A stretch of DNA of 50,291 nucleotides from Priapulus caudatus (taxonomy: Eukaryota; Priapulida; Priapulimorpha; Priapulimorphida; Priapulidae), in NCBI RefSeq assembly GCF_000485595.1, contig NW_014577235.1, forward strand, positions 375,996 through 426,286. The letters run 5' to 3'. Below are positions 33,641 to 42,880 of this stretch, piece by piece (positions within the stretch are counted from its first letter, which is position 1; each line of letters opens with the position of its first letter). Both the position numbers and the translations under genes were made by a program. The notes beneath the pieces are model-generated. The model was not told the DNA's origin. It worked only from the letters and a program-made list of their open reading frames with translations, and did not search any database.

Positions 33641-33826
33641 AATCACTGCTTGCAAATGATACATGTTCATCATGTGGAAATGTCATAACTGTCGCTGTAG
33701 CTGGATCTGTTAAATGGACCAGCACTGGCTCTTGCTTAACACATTTCTGTCCTTGCAGTGATCCATAAATAACTTCCTTACTGTTTACCAAGCAATTTTC
33801 ATCAAACCTGAGATGACTTCTGACAT
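33641..33826 (-). CDS. exon upstream of the tandem exon array
   Basis: The exon is 186 bases (62 codons), between acceptor AACTTTTAG and donor GTGAGT, again phase 1 to phase 1. The product segment includes RFDENCLVNSKEVIYG, then VLVHLTDPATATVMTFP. No family is recognised. Its end phase fits all three tandem exons and the recombinase exon, so it is likely part of the same transcript. Confidence 0.5.
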
Positions 33827-33974
33827 CTAAAAGTTAAAAATAAAGAACTAACTTCCTTCACTCGGGACCATAGCTTGGGACTCATGTCCAATTGTGTTTA
33901 TATATAGCGGTACCGCATTAATGAATAGACAAAGATTGCACAGTGCTGCCATCATTTGGAAGCTTTGAATAAGA

Positions 33975-34085
33975 GTTTTGAGTGAGACATTGCGAGGGAG
34001 CGGAGCGACCAAGCATGAGAGAGCGAAGCGACCGAGCAAGGGAGGGTGTGGGAGGGGGGGTATGCCCCCTGCCATGGTAGGGAGC
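33975..34085. repeat. GAGC/GCGACC-rich low-complexity stretch
   Basis: Near-repeats of gcgagggagcggagcgacc and gagagcgaagcgacc are followed by a G-rich run. The surrounding sequence from 33840 to 34230 is AT-rich and without a gene. Confidence 0.5.
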
Positions 34086-34237
34086 TTCGACAATTTTACA
34101 TTTAAAATGGTGCAATCTGGTGCATACTTTAGTCATGATTTCAACACATACACAGAAGCAGCATTAATGTACTAAATTGAATTGAAAAAGTAATAAATAG
34201 ATTTCATTGTTATTAATGATGCATGTAGTTCACTGAC

Positions 34238-35575
34238 CATGAAAATTCCAAAGTTCCAGATTTCGCGACATCACTATCGTCTTCAGCACGAGACTTATAA
34301 ATTCTCGCCGATGGCCTCCCTGGTCCACCCCAACCTCCCCGTTGAAACAGACAAGTGGCCATGCAATTTACTCACTGTAATTACAAAATATCATAATACA
34401 GTGTAAATATTTAAAAAAAAATGACATACTCCTCAATGTAAAGGACATAATTCCTCAATTAAATTCAGCCTATTATTGGTCTTTACTTCCTGAATGGAAT
34501 GAGAACATATGGAATAATGGTGGTGCCATCGTTGTCCGCATCCAGATCCTTTCCAAGTGCTATTCACTGAGTGCAGTGCAACCAACAAACTGGACGAAGC
34601 CGTGGTTTTTAAACATTGCTGAAGAGCTAGCACACGTGTTGCTAAAGAACAATTGGGAAACAAACCGAAAAGAAAGAGTTGCTCCAGAGCGTAAAGCATC
34701 TTCGACTACAGTAAGCCGAGACACAAAGATGGTGTTGGCGCAGTTTCTGTCTTCCCACGCATCTTCGTCCGTGAAGTGCATGACTGCAACTTTGTGCTGC
34801 CGCAGCTTGACACACGCGATTTCTAAATAAGGTTGAAAATTTTATTTTAATATTACATCTAAGCATTTAAAGCATATCGTGTCAAAGTAATGATAAAGCA
34901 AACTGCAGAGCAGCATCATTACAACATATTTATGCAAAACAGTAAACTAGTACATGTACATGTACATAAAACTAGATGATTGCTGCTGTACTGGTGCTCT
35001 ATTGAGTCTGTTGAATGGTGACTACACAGTCATTTCTGTTAGTGAATTGTAAATTACATTTCATGTTATTGAAAAATGATACAAATTGGCATTGAAGAGA
35101 AATAAATGGCATACCTCGCTGGCGACGAATCTCTCTAGGTGTCTGCGGCACCTGTACAGCTGGAGTGGCTGGAGCAGCCTGCTGCAGTTAACTTGGAGTG
35201 GCCGGAGCGGCCTGCTGCGGTTCACTTGGAGTGGCCGGAGTGGCCTGCTGCTGTTCACTTGGTATGGCCTGACGTAGTTGACGTGTGCGACCTTCAGGTG
35301 CATAAACAAAATTATGATGACAGAATTTTTTATTATTATAAACGTAGGTGAGATAAACTCTAAATATTAACTAAACAATGAAGATAGAAAACGTACTTTT
35401 TGGTTGATAAAACATCTACACAGTACACGTACCAATGTTTTACTTTTGATGGGCATGCAGATTTGAAGACGTTTATCTCAATTCCTTACCTTAACTGCAT
35501 TAACTTGAGCAGGTTGCTCAAGTAGCTCTTGTAGACTGCCGTCGTCATCAGAGCCATAATTTTCAGCACTGTCAA
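34238..35575 (-). pseudogene. exons of a HECT-type (G2E3-like) gene start
   Basis: Four minus-strand exons are seen. About 35575-35490 (acceptor TTGACAG, donor GTAAGG) is acidic with GSDDDGSLQELLEQPAQ. About 35297-35115 is a Pro/Ala/Gln repeat ending TPREIRRQR at donor GTATGC. From 34833 (acceptor TTATTTAG) comes KLRQHKVAVMHF..DEDAWED and FVSRLTVVEDALRSG. 34374-34238 encodes VCFNGEVGVDQGGHRREF. The F-x-G-E-x-G-V-D-x-G-G-x-R-R-E-F pattern is how HECT ubiquitin-ligase domains of G2E3-like proteins begin. The rest of the HECT domain, including its catalytic Cys, is absent. A TAA occurs in exon 2 (third repeat) and at the start of exon 4. Confidence 0.5.
35165..35266 (-). repeat. 33-base tandem repeat encoding a Pro/Ala/Gln unit
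   Basis: Three tandem 33-base units encode an 11-residue unit of the form PSEQQQATPAT. In the third unit GAA has become TAA, introducing a stop. The plus-strand frames rich in Trp and Pro over this DNA are by-products. Confidence 0.8.
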
Positions 35576-35654
35576 TGAAAATTGAACCATATTTGACGAT
35601 GGCCAGTCAAAGCTATTCCAATTGACCTGGTACTATTGATTAGCAGCAATAAAA

Positions 35655-35873
35655 ATGATCTTAATCACTGCAGCACAAGTTTGTGAAATAGATGCTGAGA
35701 TATATGGCTTTGGACAAGTCTCCAAAGGGGGAAACAAGGAATGGCAGTGGAGTGCGCCTTCTCCAACAAAACTGCAACTTGGTGAGAAGATTGTCTCTGG
35801 AGCATTTCGGAGTGTATACAGATGCCAAGTATTGAAACCCAAGAATGAACTCCTTAACACTGCAAACCTATAA
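35655..35873 (+). pseudogene. possible alpha-kinase N-terminal fragment
   Basis: A 72-codon plus-strand frame contains EWQWSAPSPTKLQLGEK followed by SGAFRSVYRCQ. The G-A-F-R-x-V-Y element resembles the glycine-rich start of atypical alpha-kinase domains. No lysine, zinc site or later motif follows, and the sequence beyond 35880 is AT-rich. It is one of very few plus-strand coding-like signals in the window. Confidence 0.3.
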
Positions 35874-35879
35874 CAATTG

Positions 35880-36225
35880 AACTTCTACTTTGAAACGCTT
35901 TGGAAAGCGTACCTAGCAGAGGTAAAAGCATATTCCAGTGACTTTTATTTTGGAACAATTAAATTAGATAATAAAAAGAAAAAAATGTTCGTAAAAATTT
36001 CAAAACATTACACTAAATTATAGTATTAAAGGTAAAGTGTATTACGTATAATTTTAAAATACACAATTCTGTAACATTTTGTATTGAGTTATAATGATGT
36101 CACTGTAGTTGTAAACAATGAGCAATTAAGGAAATTGTTTCCAGATCACTCATCATTGTACGTTTGATATTGTGTGTGATCCTCTGTGTGATGATGTGTA
36201 CTGTTGAAATGCAGTGTCCTAATGT
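35880..36225. other. AT-rich spacer
   Basis: No coding, repeat or RNA-gene signal was seen. Confidence 0.5.
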
Positions 36226-36226
36226 T

Positions 36227-36544
36227 CTATTCCCCACTTACCAGCCGGAGCATGAAGTGGGAGTGGCTGTGCAGTGCAAATTTTCTTGACGAGTGACGGT
36301 GCTGGACGAGATGTGCTGTTGATGATGTGATTCTGCCGACGCGTTGATCATGCCACACGTGTGAGGATGCCTGAGCACGTGTTACCTCCTCGACGTACCA
36401 CACTTGCGTGAGAGTGATGTGCAAATCACCCTCCGTTCTGCACAGCTCCTTGAATTCAGCTTCGCACCGTTCACTGTGCTTCACATAGAGCTTCCTCAGC
36501 GTTAGAGACAATTTGTCTGTGCTAGGTGCTGCTGTTGTAGGCAC
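36227..36544 (-). pseudogene. YqaJ-like nuclease N-terminal exon
   Basis: The minus-strand frame starts at ATG 36544. It contains LRKLYVKHSERCEAEF, then VEEVTRAQASSHVWHDQR and VGRITSS. The pattern T-R-x-Q-x-x-S..W..x-R-x-G-R-I-T is the start of YqaJ/lambda-exonuclease-type domains found in many invertebrate transposon-like genes. The catalytic core that should follow (Glu, Asp, Glu/Lys) was not found downstream, so this is a fragment. The frame ends at a stop near 36227 after a His/Ser-rich tail that looks out of frame. Confidence 0.6.
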
Positions 36545-36639
36545 AAATTTGTCCGAGTGGCTAGTGAAGGCTGGTAGTCATACCACACCAGAGTCAGCAA
36601 TGGAGCTCATAAAATGTTTGCCTACTCTTGTTGGGTTAC

Positions 36640-36960
36640 ATTATTGTATTTAGCAAAACTGCAGTGCCATTACAAGCTGGTAAGCCATGGTTGTTGCGAT
36701 CATGAGAATCAAACAAGAAATATTTACCATTGTTGATAAAAACTGCAGATGCATAGCAACCAAGACAAATAAGAGCATATGGGTTAGATGCATCTAAGCT
36801 TTGTAAGCTATCAGCAAGAAGACTGCACGGAGGTTCAGCAGTAACTGCATTCACAAGGCCAACCATTGACGTTTTGTCTGTAATTTTAAAGTTCTCGTCA
36901 AAACAGGTGAAATACTTTGGAGTCTCTGAGACTAGAAGGAAATCCTGTGACTTGGGAGTC
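36640..36960 (-). pseudogene. C76-like (tegument-type) cysteine protease fragment
   Basis: The minus strand is open from about 36960, with KYFTCFDENFKI, LADSLQSL, ALICLGCYASAVFI and then YFLFDSHDRNNHG, followed by GTAVLL. The F-D-S-H-x-R...G...G-T-A-V-L arrangement matches the His/Asp part of deubiquitinase-like cysteine proteases carried by many invertebrate transposon genes. The catalytic Cys would lie upstream and is not visible. It is on the same strand and 90 bases upstream of the YqaJ-like exon, so the two may be one gene. Confidence 0.5.
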
Positions 36961-37096
36961 TGTGTGTAAAGGCTATTACTCTAGTGACCCTAGGGGTGGT
37001 CACCAGTGAGCATGCGCACTATGGCGCATTTTTAGATTAATTGTGAGATTATTTCTCGCTCCCTTACGAGGACGGCGATTGCACGGGTGTCACTAA

Positions 37097-37351
37097 TTAA
37101 TTATGAGCACGCTCGTCGATGATAAGTGGGAGCACTTCAATGACGTCAGTTCCATCTTCATGGTATTTAGCCAGAAAGAAAAGAGTAGCCATAGGTGCGG
37201 AAAGACGAAGAATCTGTCCTTTAGCCTTACTTACTATTGCATGGCTATGGCATGTAAAAAACGGGAAAACATTGTCATATTGTGACATGAATGTGTACAT
37301 CATGAGAAAAGGTGAAGATTTCGTGTGGTTATGTTGGTGTGAATGAGGCAA
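37097..37351 (-). pseudogene. fragment resembling the C-terminal part of DUF3987-type transposon proteins
   Basis: An 84-codon minus-strand frame contains IVSKAKGQILRLSAPMATLF followed by an acidic stretch and VLPLIID. The K-A-x-x-Q-I-L-R-L-x-x-P pattern is one I associate with transposon-encoded ATPase-like proteins of sponges and cnidarians. The match is short and from memory, so the name is tentative. Confidence 0.3.
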
Positions 37352-37601
37352 GTTTGAGTTGAGTAAAGTTGTGGTACAGTTTCAAGACAAACCACTTAAC
37401 CCTTTCAATACCGGCTATGTATATATGTATGACTGGGAACCTTTAGATCGGTATTTCCCTGCAAAAAAAGAATTCATTCGGTATCCCCTTATAGATTTGT
37501 GAGTGCAGCTGATCTAGCTCCCCAAAGTATCTCCTGGTACTGCTTAGTACGCTGAACTATAGTAATAAGGATGCTGCCAACCCTAAACCCCAGGAGAGTT
37601 T

Positions 37602-38299
37602 TCAAGAGCTCCTGCATGTCATGTGAGGTTTCTGTTGCTTCCAAACCTGTTCTACGTTTAATCTTATTAAAAAAAGTTTTCTATGGTTTTCATGTCCAGG
37701 ACATTCTAGTAAAAAGTGCTCCAGGGTCTCCAACTCTCCTTTCCCACAAATTATGCATTTATATTCACCTCTCCAGTGTCTAGTTCGTTTATTCAGTGGC
37801 AAGTACCCCGCCCTGCATTGAAAGAGCAGGCTACTCCCAAGTCTATTATCATATTAGGACAGGGGAGTATACCTGACACTACCAGTTTGCCCTTTACTCT
37901 TTCTCTTGCTTTCTCCAACAAACTTAGCAACTCCTCCCTGGCCTCTTCCAATTTCCTGTTAAGGACATCACTAGTACCTACATGGAGGATTACTGTGCCT
38001 TTACCATCCTCTTTATCTATTATACATGCTAGCCTCTCTTTAATATCTTTTGCCCTTGCCCCTCCAAAGGTTAAAACTGATCTATCCTTCCTATCCCCGC
38101 TATTACAAATGGGTTTATCAGTTTGTCTAACTATCGAGTTTCCACATACTATTACTTTGTCATATTTCTCACGTGCCTCTTTACTAAAAACTTCCTTTTG
38201 AGAAGTAGGCCTAACCTGTTCCTCTAGAGTATTTTTTCCTAGAGTAATGTTAAAACTAGAATCATCACACTTCCCCCTCCTTAACCCTCTATCACCCAA
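37602..38299 (-). pseudogene. LINE (CR1-like) reduced to SGNH esterase fused to RT tail
   Basis: Minus-strand frame 38299-37835 encodes an SGNH-type ORF1 domain. It shows KVIVCGNSIVRQ, GARAKDIKERL, VILHVGTSDVL and KLVVSGILPCPN. The usual first block G-D-S is G-N-S here. At about 37830 the frame jumps to CRAGYLPLNKRTRHW, then CIICGKGELETLEHFLLECP, the cysteine-rich tail that follows RT in CR1-like LINEs. Thus everything between the esterase and the extreme RT C-terminus is missing. The element is dead. The endonuclease and RT are deleted and no 3' repeat tail was recognised. Confidence 0.8.
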
Positions 38300-38695
38300 A
38301 CCCTGTCAGGATAGAACTAAAAATACATTCACTGGTCAAAATGTGTTTCTCTGATGCCAAAACTGATCAAAACTGGAAAAATGTTTTTTTGGTCCGCTTT
38401 ACCTTGTTTTTGAAGTTGTATCAAATTTGCTACATTGGTAAATAACGGAAAATGCTAAAATAGCTAAGTTTGAAATTTGTTAAAATATATTGGTTTTTAA
38501 TCATTCATAAGACTGTTGTAATAATTCAAATCAATATTATCTTTGTTAAAATCAACATATCAATGATTAATGCATTAATTATACAATTACAGACGAAGAG
38601 CAAAATCTTTTCACTATTTTCAAGCATCAGTCCTTGTCTTGTCTCATATGGAACAGTTATTTTTCATGGAATGCAACAAAGCAGTTTCTGTTTTT
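38300..38695. other. AT-rich spacer
   Basis: No gene-like signal was found. Short plus-strand frames are Ile/Leu-rich by composition only. Confidence 0.5.
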
Positions 38696-39107
38696 GTTAA
38701 GCACTGCACCGCATTGTTGTACTTGCACCGCTGACGTGCACTTTTATCATGAACTGGCCAGTGGTCAAGTTTGTCATACCTGACATTGACTGGACGGACA
38801 TGCGGCCCCCCTTATTCGCCGCACCCCCACAGTGAATACTCCGCCCCCTTTTTGTCCACTTATACAGATATCTTAGACAGGGGTCTGAAAACGAACTCCG
38901 CGAAAACGGGGCGGAATCCAACCGACATTTTGACATCGACGGCAAGAGGCCATCTCCAAACGGCCCCTAATAATTTTTGGCGGCGGCGCGCCTTACTGGT
39001 AATACGCAGTGGCTCCTACAAGAAACCCCAAGAAATGCTGTCACTCAGCGACCACGCGCGCGCTCGCTCAGTCACTGCTACGCGATGACGTGGGCTACTG
39101 CCGAGTT

Positions 39108-39148
39108 TAGCGTCATGTCTATCACAGAGGTTTTTAGACATGACGCTA
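39108..39148. repeat. perfect 13-base hairpin
   Basis: TAGCGTCATGTCT at 39108-39120 is repeated as its exact inverse at 39136-39148, with a 15-base loop ending in TTTTT. Confidence 0.9.
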
Positions 39149-39239
39149 GTTTTTACCAACCTGACCCCGCGCTGCGCGTGGCGACGGCACGTCGTGCGAG
39201 CACTTGGTGGCATGGCCGTGCCAGTTTTTACACGTAGAT

Positions 39240-39405
39240 ACTGGCAAAGCAGCAGCAGCAAGAAATACTTGCCCATGCAGCAGCAGTAAGAAATACTCGC
39301 CCCCTGCTGCAGTGCGCTCCTGCAACAGCAAACCAGCAGCAGCACCAAATACTGGTCCCTGCTGCAGCGCGCCCCTGGAGCAACAAAGCAGCAGCAGCAG
39401 CAAAG
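39240..39405. repeat. GCA-rich (polyQ/polyA-like) imperfect repeat
   Basis: Clusters of GCAGCAGCA alternate with AGAAATACT or CAAATACTGG spacers about every 50 bases. Frames on both strands are open for 85-160 codons, but consist of low-complexity Leu/Cys/Ala or Ser/Gln runs, so a gene is not claimed. Confidence 0.75.
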
Positions 39406-39464
39406 TAGGCCGCCGTAGCCGAGCCGGTGTAGGTGTGACGAAAACTGCGCGATGTTACGCGTTC

Positions 39465-39517
39465 CGCTATACGGATTCGCACGCCCGCCATCCTTCGGCA
39501 TGCGAATTTGTATAGCG
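39465..39517. repeat. 17-base hairpin
   Basis: CGCTATACGGATTCGCA at 39465-39481 pairs with the inverse at 39501-39517 with two mismatches in the centre. The loop of 19 bases is Cys/Gly-codon-like GC-rich DNA. It could be a MITE end or a structured RNA, but no family is recognised. Confidence 0.85.
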
Positions 39518-40016
39518 GGCAGTGCGAATTGCTACATACAACACCCCGCGGTCGCGTGCGCCCAGTCCCGCAGAAGTGCGCGGCTTAACCGCTCTCGGCG
39601 GTCAGGGAACAATACATCTTTTGCGCAACGCCATCTTGAAAATAGTCTCTCTGGATCATTTTTCTTCAAGTTCTTTACCGGGCGTGACCTGGATTCGATT
39701 GAGGGCCTGCCACGAGATGGTTTGCCACATTTACATAATGCCTGGGCTACTGTAGCGATGCTGCGCTCGAGCTCATTAATTAGGCGTTGCCGAGTGAGCG
39801 GAGAGCGGGCGACAGCGAGTCGACCCTTCTCTTGGTGCTGACTTCTTCTTCCTTCCTTGCTTCTTCGTCCACGTTTCTCGTGGTAGCTGCAGGTATGACT
39901 GGTGTGGCTGATTTATTTTCGGCTCGTCTCCGTGACTCGATCTTCAATAATGTCTTCAAAAATCTTGTAATATATGTATATTCAATCAAAGTCACAGGAA
40001 AACGAGTCTGAAAGAC
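39518..40016. other. stretch without identified gene
   Basis: Open frames exist on both strands (for example a minus-strand Arg/Lys/Glu-rich frame at 39995-39780 directly beyond the piggyBac stop), but none shows a recognised domain. Confidence 0.35.
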
Positions 40017-40930
40017 CTAAATATGATATTCATTGAAGCAATTTCTATCCCCTGTAAAGCAGAGGCGAACACCACACTTTTCACACAGAGTGTCTGTGTT
40101 ATTGTCTGTGCACAGCCTACAGCGTCCCCGCTTGTCACACTTTACTGGCCAGTGGGCATACTGATCAAATCTCACATCATCTGGAAGCCCGGCACGCACT
40201 CTCTTAGGGGATTTTGGCAAAATGGTAGCATCCTGAGATGTACGTCCTCTTGTAGGGGCAGCATTCACAAGAATCAGGCCCGTAGTAATTTCTGCTTGGA
40301 ATTTTCGTTGATTCATGGGTCTTGTCAGATGAAGTAAGGTCGCGGCGGTAGATTTGTCATGCATTGATGACAGCCAGAATGACAGTCTGCCAAAATAGGT
40401 AAATGTACCACATCTGAGACCTCATATGGTACTTGTACCTGGCCACGCAAGCATCAATTAAGTCTACACCACCCATGAAGGTATTATATTCTTTGATGGC
40501 AAATGGCCTCGAAACATCGATGAAAGCTTTATCTTTCTTACTCCAACGCGGTGCTTTATCAATAGGCTGAATTCCACAATATGATGGTTTGTTGCTGTAC
40601 CACTTCAGAATAATAATTTCTTTTTCTTTTTCAGCCTTATAATCTATCGCACCTCTTCCTTTCTTAGCAAGATCTTTATCTGCCTGAAGTGAACAACCAG
40701 CAAGTCGATTGACACGCAGTGTTCACACATAGAATATTCCATATTGTAGAAGCTTGGCAACCAGTTTCACAGATGAGAAGTAATTATCAGCAATCACTTT
40801 ATAATTCTGTTTTGGGGGAAAAGTGTTTCACACAATTTGACTACAACATCACCACCAATACCCAATGGTGTTTGCTTGCCATCTCCACCTTGGTAGACAT
40901 GAAAGTCACATAATATGCCAGTGTTTGTTG
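40017..40930 (-). pseudogene. piggyBac-type transposase, C-terminal half
   Basis: The minus strand encodes CDFHVYQGGDGKQTPLG near 40890, VIADNYFSSVKLVAKLL near 40790 (second catalytic Asp), YSNKPSYCGIQPIDK near 40590 and AIKEYNTFMGGVDLIDA near 40470 (third Asp in GGVD). The piggyBac C-terminal zinc ribbon follows, CRLCTDNNTDTLCEKCG..C near 40030-40100. A frame break between LLQYGIFYV and GCSLQADKDLA near 40720 and the missing N-terminal half (first Asp) make it inactive. PiggyBac enzymes excise precisely at TTAA sites. No terminal repeats were identified. Confidence 0.88.
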
Positions 40931-41027
40931 CCCGAAACTCTGTTATTGAGAATGTTAACCATTTTTGACTAATACATTGTAGTCACAAACTGTGAAACTT
41001 TGCTAACTGAGAATGTTAACCAACTGG

Positions 41028-41436
41028 CTCTTGCCAGAAGGTCATCACTGAAGATGGAATTCCTCAGTTTATTACTTGAACGATGGCAGGTATATCTATG
41101 CCCATTCCGAATGCAACAGTTGCACACAGTACACGGATGGTGCTTGCCGGCTTCTTCATTTCGGACAGAATTCGATCACTTGTGTTCTCATCAGTTCTAC
41201 TATGGTACATTTCAACTATTCTATTACCTATTGTCTCCTCACCACGTATGTAAGCACGTGGCCCTCACTCCTCCATAAGCCACATGTACATAGACTCACA
41301 GTTGTGCAAATTTCTGCAATGGATGATTGTCTTCGGTGTATTTTCTTGTTCGGTGTTAATCAAATCTAGCATCCATTTCAGCGCGTCTTCCATTTTTTCT
41401 TTTGCAGAATCTTGCACATAGACGAAAACGTTTGCT
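41028..41436 (-). pseudogene. RecQ-like helicase C-terminal exon
   Basis: After a splice-like acceptor TCTTTTTAG the minus strand encodes ANVFVYVQDSAKEK, then KTIIHCRNLHNCESMY, IVEMYHSRTDEN, ILSEM and IRVLCATVAFGMGID. These are helicase superfamily 2 motifs IV-V of the RecQ group (I-x-x-x-H-S-x-T, A-T-x-A-F-G-M-G-I-D). A stop after WLMEE near 41275 and loss of motif VI (the Q-x-x-G-R-A-G-R that should follow FWQE near 41040) show it is dead. It lies next to the broken piggyBac but reads as an independent gene. Such helicases are often carried by invertebrate mobile elements. Confidence 0.75.
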
Positions 41437-41439
41437 CTA

Positions 41440-41833
41440 AAAAGATACGATTGTTAATAACAATTGTCAGTTTCAAGCATGGGACAGTTTTTCACCTTAT
41501 ATTTTAGTACCAATGGGTATTTCTGATTGATTTGGGACATATAAATGGAAAATCGTCGAAATTTGAAAACCAAGGCCATAATTTGGGAGTTTTGGCCCGG
41601 TCACTACAGTAACCATCATGCACAGGATGAAGATACTCGACAAAATGTCAAACAAAAGCAAAGACTTATTTCTAAGTTGAAACAGGTAGAAAATGTTTAT
41701 TTTTTCACTAATTCAACATCATATGCATGGTTTCACATCATCCCACTCTAAAACAGATGTATGTGCAATATTTGAAACAACATAATCACCGTTTATTTTT
41801 CAATTTTGTCACTATCTACATACTGTAATTTCT
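41440..41833. other. spacer without identified gene
   Basis: AT-rich DNA. One short plus-strand frame (41545-41751) shows no known domain. Confidence 0.4.
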
Positions 41834-42121
41834 CTACTCTGTAGTGTGGTATTTGAAGAAACAATCACTGTGCTTATCTACACACAGGTATACCTTGCAC
41901 TTTACACACATGAATTTTGTTCTACGTGAACACCCAGGATTTTTGCAACGTTTGGGTACCTCAGCCAACTGTCTGGGTAGGTGACCAACCCCATCATGTC
42001 TGATGTTGTCTGGCACATTTCTGGCACTACGCATGTCCACCTGCAGCTGTTCCCTAGGCTGTGGTTGAGGAACGGCTACACTTTGTATGAGCCCCCTTGC
42101 CACTGCCAACTTTAATTTATA
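41834..42121 (-). pseudogene. piggyBac transposase C-terminus (separated by insertion)
   Basis: The minus strand encodes ARGLIQSVAVPQPQPRE, then CKNPGCSRRTKFMCVKCK..LCVDKHSDC and ends with a stop at 41834. The paired C..C groups form the zinc ribbon typical of piggyBac C-termini. It is the direct continuation of the frame at 45944-46841. Removing the LTR element 42122-45943 and one TATA copy rejoins the two parts without frame change. Confidence 0.92.
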
Positions 42122-42364
42122 TGTGACAGATGAAAAGATAGGGTGAAAAACAGGTACTAGAATTTTTGGAATAGCCTCTTTACCCTGACGTAGGGAGACA
42201 ATTCAGTCTTCGCTTGCCGTCGGGGGATTCTCGGGATTCAGCATTATCTCATTCCGCCATGTTGCAGTAATTAAAACTCGTTCAGTTCGGGACTTCGGCC
42301 GTCGAATTCTTTTATTAAGCATACTCCCATCCTTTTCAGACTCTACTACTCCACTCGGGTTACA
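42122..42364 (+). repeat. 5' LTR of the 3.8-kb element
   Basis: TGTGACAG..GGTTACA, matching 45711-45943. Confidence 0.92.
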
Positions 42365-42366
42365 TT

Positions 42367-42384
42367 TGGGTGCTCGTCCGGATA
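42367..42384 (+). other. primer-binding site, tRNA-Pro-like
   Basis: TGGGTGCTCGTCCGGAT begins two bases inside the LTR end. It is complementary, apart from one substitution in the middle of the G run and a lost G at the end, to the 3' end of tRNA-Pro, a primer used by many retroelements. Confidence 0.75.
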
Positions 42385-42880
42385 GAAAGCTTTACAAAAA
42401 CGTGTCAAGGATCGACGCCAGAACTACTTCTCGAGATCCGTCGAAGATTCTACATCTGTCGACGAAGCAGACTGTTAAAGCGCTGTCGCTACCGCCAGCG
42501 CTTGATGTTTTGGATGTAGTCTGATCTAATCCGTCGCGCCAACTTTCGCATAGAACAAATGCGAGACCGAGGGAGTCGGGGGGCGAGGTCGACCCGACGG
42601 AGGGTCGATGGTGACGGACGTGTTCGGCTTCTTTTGTAGAACGACGCCGACAAAACCCAATGCCAATTCGAGACCAATGTTGAGCCCGCGCGCTGCATGA
42701 CAAAGCGGCTGCTGCGCAGCTGCAACTGTATACTCCCGCGAGATCGGTCTTCGAAGCATGCAGGCTAGCACTAGTACCGCGGCTACCGCAAGCGTGAAGT
42801 TGGTGGGTACCAGGAAGGACTTCAAACTTTCGAGCGTATAGCGTGATGAGAGGACTCAGCTACCTAGTTTCGTTCGCCAG

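Noticed and set aside
35086-35351. Plus-strand frames with Trp/Pro-rich repeats.
   Set aside because: They are the reverse frames of the Pro/Ala/Gln 33-base repeat on the minus strand, which has splice borders and fits its neighbours.
39146-39515. Overlapping Leu/Cys/Ala-rich minus-strand frames that could be read as signal peptides or membrane proteins.
   Set aside because: They arise from GCA trinucleotide repeats in several frames. No start context, splice border or domain supports a gene.
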